9,889 bases of DNA from positions 1 through 9,889 of the forward strand of contig JABJES010000081.1 in NCBI GenBank assembly GCA_018663165.1, in the 5' to 3' direction. The number at the start of each line of letters is the position of its first letter. Positions within the stretch are counted from its first letter, which is position 1. The position numbers and the translations under genes are program-made. Under the pieces are notes generated by a model that worked only from the letters and a program-made list of their open reading frames with translations, ran no database searches and had not been told where the DNA came from. The DNA is from Rhodospirillaceae bacterium (GTDB lineage Bacteria > Pseudomonadota > Alphaproteobacteria > UBA11136). Below, piece by piece: positions 5,652 to 9,889 of this stretch.

Positions 5652-6727
5652 TGCGCGAAATCATCCATGAACCGGGCTAAAACCTCGACGCTTTCAAGGG
5701 GCATCGCATTATAGAGCGAGGCGCGCAGGCCCCCAATGCGCTTGTGGCCAGAAAGGTGAAAAAGACCGTTTTTTCTCGCCTCGTCGAGGAAGTCCGGTTC
5801 AAGGGCCGGGTCGCCAAGATGAAAGCAGGCATTAACCCTGGAACGGGCCGCAGGGGCGATTTTGCATGTGTAAAAGCCGTTCGAATTGTCAATTAACTCA
5901 TAGAGCAGGCCGCTTTTAGCCCGGCTTTCGCGCTCCATCGCCGCCATGCCGCCTTGATCCTTGAGCCAGCGAAAAACCAGACCGGCGAGATAAATGCCGT
6001 AGGTCAGGGGCGTGTTGTAGCGGCTGTTATTTTCGGCCTGAACGCCGTATTGGAAAACCTTTGGGGTCAGGGGGGTGGCGCGGCCCAGCAGATCATCGCG
6101 GATGAGTACCAGACACAATCCCGCCGGGCCGATGTTTTTCTGCGCTCCGGCATAGATCAGGCCGAACTCGGAAACATTGATCGGGCGGGTGAGGAAATTC
6201 GACGTCATATCGGCGACCAGCGGTACATTTCCCGTCTCGGGTTGCCAGTTCATCTCCAGCCCGTCGGCGGTCTCGTTTGCCGTAATATGGCAATAAGCGG
6301 CATCATTCAGATCGGTTTTCCAGGCATCGGGCGGCGGGATGTCGGTATAGGCAAGGGATTTGCCCGAGGCGGCCAGGGTAACATCGCAATACCGTTTTGC
6401 CTCGTCGATGGCCCGCCCCGACCAATAGCCGAGATCGGCATAAGCGGCGGTTTTCTTGCCGCCGAGCAGGTTCATCGGCACCAGGGAAAGCTGTGCCGTG
6501 GCCCCGCCATGCATGAACAACACCCGGTAATTATCTGGGATAGCAAGCAAATCACGCAAATCGGCTTCGGCCTCGGCCATGATGGATTTGAAATCATCGC
6601 CGGTGAAGGGCATTTCCAGTATCGACAACCCGCGCCCTTGCCAGTTGAGCATTTCGTCGCGGGCCTGTTCCAGAACGGTTTCTGGCATGACTGAAGGCCC
6701 GGCGGAAAAATTATAGATACGGGGCAT
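5639..6727 (-). CDS. serC: Phosphoserine aminotransferase
   Basis: The PLP enzyme converts 3-phosphohydroxypyruvate plus glutamate to phosphoserine in serine synthesis, and in many bacteria also serves vitamin B6 synthesis. Its 362 residues equal the E. coli length and align almost without gaps from memory. Seen directly: YNFSAGPSVMPE at 5-16, Trp102 (PLP ring stacking), NET at 151-153, the Schiff-base Lys197 in GAQKNIGPAG, and GGLRASLYNAMPLE at 332-345 with Arg335. Oddity: the usual SHR of the loop after residue 38 (His41 and Arg42 in E. coli, substrate-binding) reads P-F-T here, and Arg77 is Thr. It starts 18 nt after the PuuD-like gene, with GGGG about 9 nt before the ATG. A serA neighbour, common in alphaproteobacteria, is absent. 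Confidence 0.93.
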   Translation of the reverse strand: MPRIYNFSAGPSVMPETVLEQARDEMLNWQGRGLSILEMPFTGDDFKSIMAEAEADLRDLLAIPDNYRVLFMHGGATAQLSLVPMNLLGGKKTAAYADLGYWSGRAIDEAKRYCDVTLAASGKSLAYTDIPPPDAWKTDLNDAAYCHITANETADGLEMNWQPETGNVPLVADMTSNFLTRPINVSEFGLIYAGAQKNIGPAGLCLVLIRDDLLGRATPLTPKVFQYGVQAENNSRYNTPLTYGIYLAGLVFRWLKDQGGMAAMERESRAKSGLLYELIDNSNGFYTCKIAPAARSRVNACFHLGDPALEPDFLDEARKNGLFHLSGHKRIGGLRASLYNAMPLESVEVLARFMDDFAQRRG

Positions 6728-6745
6728 TGCAGATCCCCTTTGAGA

Positions 6746-7258
6746 CTAGAAAAGCGGCGCGCCGAAGGAACTGGCGACCATGAAAAAGAGGAGCGGCACC
6801 GAAAGCATTGCATTGGTACGCGAGGAGAGAAAGGTGATCCGCGCACAGCGCGCACGTTCCTCAAAAGGGGCAGGGACGAACCCAAGCACCTTTTTCTGAT
6901 GAGGCCAGAGCACGAACCAGACGTTGAGGGTCATGATGGTGCCGATCCAGACGCCGACACCGATCACCGCGTCATAGCCTGAAAGGGTAAAGGCGCTGAC
7001 GAATCGATCACTCTGCCAGAGCAACAACGCCCCAGCCACCCAGGTGACGATCGAGGCATAGCGGAAAATTCCGTGTTCGAGCTTGTCCCGCGCCAGAATG
7101 CCGGGATTATCGCTGCCCGGCGTTTCTTCGGGGGTAAGGGGGATGAAAACCGGGCGATGAACCATGTTCACGTAAACATGGCCGATCCAGATAATGGCGG
7201 CGATGATATGGACCATCCGCAGAATTACGGCAAGCAGGGCGCTGAAATCGATTTCCAT
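6746..7258 (-). CDS. PuuD-like (urate hydroxylase N-terminal type) four-helix membrane protein
   Basis: This 170-residue protein has about four membrane helices: 5-32, 64-82, 92-118 and 149-168. The first carries MVHIIAAIIWIGHVYVN with His17 and His27; the third ends in NVWFVLWPHQKKVLG, a pattern typical of the membrane domain of PuuD-type urate hydroxylases (formerly DUF989). Full PuuD is much longer, with eight helices and a C-terminal cytochrome c; neither the second half nor any CXXCH is present. Urate oxidation should therefore not be assumed. The histidines in the helices could bind haem, which is inference. The start at 7258 is chosen because GGGAGA (7265-7270) lies 6 nt upstream; the longer frame adds 15 polar residues across the previous gene. 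It lies between the small membrane ORF (11 nt gap) and serC (18 nt). Confidence 0.75.
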   Translation of the reverse strand: MEIDFSALLAVILRMVHIIAAIIWIGHVYVNMVHRPVFIPLTPEETPGSDNPGILARDKLEHGIFRYASIVTWVAGALLLWQSDRFVSAFTLSGYDAVIGVGVWIGTIMTLNVWFVLWPHQKKVLGFVPAPFEERARCARITFLSSRTNAMLSVPLLFFMVASSFGAPLF

Positions 7259-7269
7259 GCCGGGTCTCC

Positions 7270-7368
7270 CTAACCACTGATCATCGCGCGAACGATGGCC
7301 CAAAGGATGATGGTTAGAACGATCCCGGTGAGGAAGGTGTTGGGTACGGAATCATGGGGTAAGCGCAT
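7270..7368 (-). CDS. Predicted 32-residue single-span membrane peptide
   Basis: A 33-codon ORF fills the gap between pqqE and the PuuD-like gene. It starts MRLPHDSVPN, then has one hydrophobic helix of about 20 residues (TFLTGIVLTIILWAIVRAM) and ends ISG. It begins 8 nt after the pqqE stop and ends 11 nt before the next start, with its TAG overlapping that gene's ribosome site. Such packing is what a real operon gene would show. Its own Shine-Dalgarno is weak, so translation would rely on coupling to pqqE. I do not recognise a family. It may be a small subunit for the membrane protein that follows, which is inference. Chance is the alternative, because a short open frame with a helix is not rare. 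Confidence 0.5.
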   Translation of the reverse strand: MRLPHDSVPNTFLTGIVLTIILWAIVRAMISG

Positions 7369-7376
7369 GGATCGTC

Positions 7377-8519
7377 TTAACCGCTTACTGCGGTGTTTTC
7401 GCTCCGGTTGGCGCGCCGCATGACAAGAGGCTGATAGATCCGGTTCGGCGCATTGGCCTCCTTAACGGTCTCTTCAACCAGATTATGAAAAGGAGAGCGC
7501 GAACAGGCGGGATCTGTATTCGTCGCATCACCGGTCAAAAGATAGGACTGACAGCGGCAGCCGCCGAAATCCTGCTCTTTCTCGTCACAGGTTTTACAGG
7601 GCTCCTTCATCCAGTCCTGTCCCCGATAGAGATTGAAGGCCGGAGATTCGTGCCAGATCCAGGCCAGGGAATGGTCGCGCACCGAATTGTATTCCACATC
7701 CTTCAGAACCCGGCATTCCTGGCACGGCAGGCCGGAACCATCGGGGGCGACGGTCAGGTGAATATTGCCCCAGCCGTTCATGCAGGCCTTCGGCTTGCCG
7801 TCGTAATAGTCGGGGATGACGAAATAGATGGTCATATCGTCGCCGACCCGCGCTCTGGTTTCGTTGACTGCCGCCTCGGCGCGGTCGAGCTGTTCCTTGG
7901 TCGGGATCAGCTCCTTGCGGTTCAAAAGCGCCCAGTTGTAGTACTGGACATTGGCGAATTCGAGGAATTCGACCTTCAGTTCTTCGGCCATTTTGAGAAT
8001 GCCCGGCACAAGATCGACGTTTTGGCGCACCACCGGCACATTGAGAACCATCGGGAAGTCGTGCTTCTTGATCAGCTTGGCCACCGCCAGCTTTTTGTCA
8101 TGAGCATCGGTACCGACAAGCTCGTTGGTCACGTTGCTGTCACAGGACTGGATGCTGAGTTGGATTTGTTTCAGTCCGGCTTTCTTGAGATCGAGCAATC
8201 GCTCTTCCGTCAGCCCCATTCCCGAGGTGATGAGATTTGTGTAATAGCCGAGCCCGTTGGCGTAATCGACCAGCTCTTCCAGATCCTTGCGGATCAAGGG
8301 TTCGCCGCCGGTAAAGCCGAGTTGAAGGGCACCCAGTTCGCGTCCCTCGCGCAGGACGCGCTTCCATTCCTCGGTGGTTAGCTCATCACTGTAATCGGCG
8401 AAATCCACCGGGTTGCTGCACCACGGGCATTGCAGGGGGCAGCGATAGGTCAATTCAAGGCACAGCCATAGAGGCTGGCCCTGGCCGTCAAGTTTTACGC
8501 CTGATCCAGCCTTTGGCAT
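7377..8519 (-). CDS. pqqE: PqqA peptide cyclase, radical SAM/SPASM enzyme
   Basis: PqqE uses S-adenosylmethionine and iron-sulfur clusters to join Glu15 and Tyr19 of PqqA, the first committed step of pyrroloquinoline quinone synthesis. The 380-residue length is normal. The radical SAM motif CPLQCPWC gives Cys27, Cys31 and Cys34; GGEP is at 71-74. The SPASM region has Cys246 (ACMNGWG), Cys266 and Cys269 (LPCQEC), Cys308 and Cys311 (EPCKTC), Cys321 and Cys323 (GGCRC) and Cys339. The segment DFGGCRCQSYLLTGDA is highly typical of PqqE. Cys269 is unexpected: the PqqE sequences I recall read PCHAA or PCHSA here. The ATG has GGAGG 6 nt upstream and lies inside the end of pqqD (32-nt overlap), so the two are coupled. 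Confidence 0.97.
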   Translation of the reverse strand: MPKAGSGVKLDGQGQPLWLCLELTYRCPLQCPWCSNPVDFADYSDELTTEEWKRVLREGRELGALQLGFTGGEPLIRKDLEELVDYANGLGYYTNLITSGMGLTEERLLDLKKAGLKQIQLSIQSCDSNVTNELVGTDAHDKKLAVAKLIKKHDFPMVLNVPVVRQNVDLVPGILKMAEELKVEFLEFANVQYYNWALLNRKELIPTKEQLDRAEAAVNETRARVGDDMTIYFVIPDYYDGKPKACMNGWGNIHLTVAPDGSGLPCQECRVLKDVEYNSVRDHSLAWIWHESPAFNLYRGQDWMKEPCKTCDEKEQDFGGCRCQSYLLTGDATNTDPACSRSPFHNLVEETVKEANAPNRIYQPLVMRRANRSENTAVSG

Positions 8520-8793
8520 GGGAAACCTCCAGAAATTTATATACGCCGTCCTCGACTTTTTCAGCCGTAGCTGGATCAGAGGCAGCGTAATGGGTTTTCA
8601 TTTTTTTGATGAGATCGCCGACGCTTGAGCTTTGCGAGCAATGATGCAGTATCTCGCCAGCGGTTTCGTTGAGTTTGACGATGCCCTCGGGATAGAGAAG
8701 AACATAGGCGTCCTGCGCCTCTTCCCAGCGGAACATATAGAGCGGATTAATCTCAACCTGGTCGGTTACGGAGAAGGCGGTTTCTTCGCCCAT
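8488..8793 (-). CDS. pqqD: PQQ biosynthesis peptide chaperone
   Basis: PqqD is a small winged-helix peptide-binding protein (the prototype RiPP recognition element) that holds PqqA and presents it to PqqE. With the chosen start it has 101 residues, near the usual 90-100. Recognisable segments are the early proline-containing region, FRWEEAQDAYVLLYPEG at about 21-37, KLNETAGEILHHC at about 40-52, and the C-terminal helix ending in GWIRRKT. The ATG at 8793 lies 9 nt after GGAAGG; an ATG three codons earlier (8802) would abut that ribosome site directly, so 8793 is preferred. It overlaps pqqE by 32 nt. It is separated from pqqA by 112 nt containing a hairpin, and no pqqB or pqqC lies between them. 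Confidence 0.93.
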   Translation of the reverse strand: MGEETAFSVTDQVEINPLYMFRWEEAQDAYVLLYPEGIVKLNETAGEILHHCSQSSSVGDLIKKMKTHYAASDPATAEKVEDGVYKFLEVSHAKGWIRRKT

Positions 8794-8860
8794 GGCACAC
8801 ATCCTTCCATCCGCCCACTTCGTTCATGGGGCGGTATGAATGCCTGTTATAAGAAGGAAA

Positions 8861-8888
8861 GAGGGGCCCGCTTTTGCTAAGGCCCCTC
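8861..8888 (-). terminator. Hairpin with pyrimidine tail between pqqA and pqqD (attenuator)
   Basis: On the minus strand GAGGGGCC (8888-8881) and GGCCCCTC (8868-8861) form a perfect 8-bp GC-rich stem with a 12-nt loop, followed by TTTCCTTCTTAT. It lies 17 nt after the pqqA stop. Partial termination here would give more pqqA message than pqqDE, a ratio known from other pqq operons. Confidence 0.75.
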
Positions 8889-8905
8889 GTCGTTCCCTTG
8901 AAATG

Positions 8906-8977
8906 CTATCGCACGTAGACGTAGGCGGTCACTTCAAAGCCGAGACGTAAGTCACAAAAAGCTGGGTCTACCCACAT
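8906..8977 (-). CDS. pqqA: PQQ precursor peptide PqqA
   Basis: A 23-residue ORF encodes the ribosomal peptide from whose Glu and Tyr side chains PQQ is built. It begins MWVDPAF, continues DLRLGFEVTAY and ends YVYVR. Glu15 and Tyr19 are at exactly the expected positions with three residues between them, and the W2, P5-A6-F7, D9-L10-R11 and G13 pattern matches known PqqA peptides such as that of Klebsiella. Cys8, and a second tyrosine at 21, are less usual. GGGAGG (8986-8991) lies 8 nt before the ATG, one of the best ribosome sites in the window, as expected for a peptide substrate needed in quantity. It precedes pqqD by 112 nt. Confidence 0.96.
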   Translation of the reverse strand: MWVDPAFCDLRLGFEVTAYVYVR

Positions 8978-9017
8978 AATAAAAGCCTCCCATTGATTGT
9001 TATTATTTCCAGTGCAT

Positions 9018-9048
9018 TCATCAGATCCGGCAACCGGGGGGATCGCTG
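9018..9048 (-). other. GC-rich hairpin in the pqqA leader or after queG
   Basis: In the minus direction a CCGG-TTG-CCGG core is extended by GAT/ATC pairs with a bulge of four C. It lies about 55-70 bp before pqqA. It could be the queG terminator, though no T-tract follows, or a leader structure of the pqqA message. The edges are approximate. Confidence 0.3.
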
Positions 9049-9126
9049 ATGTCTGATCAATACAATTGCCATTTAAATAGATCCCGTATGAATGAAAGAT
9101 GAATATTAAATATATGTTTTAATTAT

Positions 9127-9141
9127 TAATAATCATTCTCA
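9127..9141 (-). promoter_or_regulatory. Fur-box-like sequence upstream of pqqA
   Basis: Read on the minus strand, TGAGAATGATTATTA matches the 7-1-7 Fur consensus TGATAATNATTATCA at 13 of 15 positions, counting the free centre. It lies about 150 bp before the pqqA ATG in AT-rich DNA and 38 bp after the queG stop. Iron control of pqqA is suggested, but AT-rich DNA can give such matches by chance. Confidence 0.4.
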
Positions 9142-9178
9142 TTTATTGGCGCGACAGGTAATTGGAGCGATCCCCGTT

Positions 9179-9889
9179 TCAGACCTCCCATTCCGCCCGG
9201 ACAGAGACATCTGATTCATGTTCAAGATGTTTAAGGGAAAGAGTTTCAAACTCCTTTCCCTCAAGCAGGCAGCCAAGTGCCCACACCGCCGCTCCGCGAA
9301 CCAGAGGCGAAGGATCATCGAGACAGGTTAAGGCAGTTGCGGCGAGGTTCGGTTTTTTGCTGTTGCCGATGGCGATCAACACATTGCGCAGGAAGCGATC
9401 ACGACCGATCCGTTTTATCGGTGAGCCGGAAAAAAAGGTGCGAAAGGCGGCATCGTCCAGTGCCGCCAGCTCTGCCAATGCCGGGGCTGTTAAATCGGTC
9501 CGCCCCTGTAAGGCGTCGACCGCTGTCGGTTGGGCGAATTTATTCCACGGACAAATGCCAAGACAATCGTCGCAGCCATAGATGTGGTTGCCCATGGCGG
9601 CACGCAGATCACGGGGGATCGGCCCTTTATGCTCAATGGTGAGATAGGAAATACAGCGCCGAGGATCGATCTGGTAGGGGGCGGGTAGCGCCCTTGTGGG
9701 GCAGATATCGAGGCAGGCCCGGCAGGCTCCACAATGATCGCTTTCTGGTGTGTTGGCGGGAATATCCAGGGTGGTGAAAATTTCGCCGAGGAAAAGCCAG
9801 GAGCCGAACTGACGCGAGACAAGATTGGTATGCTTGCCCTGCCAGCCGATCCCCGACATCTGTGCCAGCGGTTTTTCCATCACTGGGGC
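9179..9889 (-). CDS. queG: Epoxyqueuosine reductase, C-terminal part (cut by window edge)
   Basis: About 236 codons are present; the frame is open to base 9889, so the true start and roughly the first 130-150 residues lie outside. The enzyme is cobalamin-dependent and reduces epoxyqueuosine to queuosine in tRNA. Visible from the left end of the protein: GWQGKHTNL and GSWLFLGEI, typical of QueG near the cobalamin domain. Then come two ferredoxin-type clusters, CGACRACLDICP and CDDCLGICPWNKF, with HKGPIPRDLR between them. A C-terminal helical repeat of HEAT type follows, with RDRFLRNVLIAIGNS and DPSPLVRGAAVWALG. Nothing visible is broken. A 201-bp gap separates it from pqqA on the same strand, with no strong terminator, so read-through into pqqA cannot be excluded. 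Confidence 0.95.
   Translation of the reverse strand, partial: APVMEKPLAQMSGIGWQGKHTNLVSRQFGSWLFLGEIFTTLDIPANTPESDHCGACRACLDICPTRALPAPYQIDPRRCISYLTIEHKGPIPRDLRAAMGNHIYGCDDCLGICPWNKFAQPTAVDALQGRTDLTAPALAELAALDDAAFRTFFSGSPIKRIGRDRFLRNVLIAIGNSKKPNLAATALTCLDDPSPLVRGAAVWALGCLLEGKEFETLSLKHLEHESDVSVRAEWEV

Noticed and set aside
5954..6694. Long plus-strand open frame of 246 codons
   Set aside because: It lies wholly antisense to serC, whose protein matches its family along the full length; the antisense product has no recognisable motif and reflects codon bias.
7485..8381. Long plus-strand open frame of 298 codons
   Set aside because: It is fully antisense to pqqE, which has all expected motifs; it is a mirror of that gene's codon use.
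8981..9085. 34-codon minus-strand ORF (MAIVLIRHQRS...) just before pqqA
   Set aside because: It has no ribosome site, runs over the GGGAGG ribosome site of pqqA and overlaps its start out of frame; a regulatory leader peptide is possible but unsupported.
9162..9581. 139-codon plus-strand ORF near the right end
   Set aside because: It is antisense to the HEAT and cluster regions of queG, which are clearly coding.
1..9889. Search for CRISPR arrays, tRNA or rRNA genes, transposases and attachment sites
   Set aside because: No regularly spaced repeats, cloverleaf-like segments, rRNA signatures or transposase motifs were seen by eye.

Overview
The window looks like chromosomal DNA of a Gram-negative alphaproteobacterium, possibly Rhodospirillales-like. 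The lineage call is inferred from gene families and moderate-to-high GC content and was not tested. It is gene-dense, with no RNA genes, insertion sequences, CRISPR arrays or phage genes visible. Two convergent or divergent boundaries split it into three blocks.

Left block (1-1078, minus strand). The N-terminus of cytochrome bd oxidase subunit I (cydA) runs off the left edge. A small membrane protein resembling CydP precedes and overlaps it. Upstream lies a 23-bp dyad that could be an operator, and then an unrecognised 176-residue soluble protein. Middle block (1317-4319). A plus-strand cluster encodes a STAS-domain protein, a proline iminopeptidase and a DksA/TraR-type zinc-finger protein. 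It ends at a strong bidirectional hairpin facing a minus-strand glycine-zipper lipoprotein, which has a near-consensus sigma-70 promoter in an AT-rich gap. A small MarR-like winged-helix protein is divergent from the lipoprotein.

Right block (4344-9889, all minus strand). Reading in the direction of transcription: the C-terminal part of queG (tRNA queuosine pathway), a 201-bp regulatory gap with a Fur-box-like sequence, then pqqA (a 23-residue PQQ precursor peptide), a hairpin with a pyrimidine-rich tail, pqqD, pqqE, a 32-codon single-span membrane peptide gene, a PuuD-like four-helix membrane protein, serC, and a Ste24-type M48 protease. The tight spacing from pqqD to serC suggests one transcript.

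The PQQ locus is the most distinctive part. The precursor (PqqA), its chaperone (PqqD) and the radical SAM enzyme that crosslinks it (PqqE) are present, but pqqB and pqqC, which usually lie between pqqA and pqqD, are not. In their place is a possible attenuator hairpin that would favour pqqA over downstream genes. The tail of the cluster holds an undescribed small membrane peptide and a truncated-architecture PuuD relative. serC keeps its PLP lysine and C-terminal arginine, but the usual Ser-His-Arg substrate loop reads Pro-Phe-Thr. No feature in the window proves a wholly new system. The best candidates for follow-up are this pqq arrangement with its membrane partners and the serC active-site variant.
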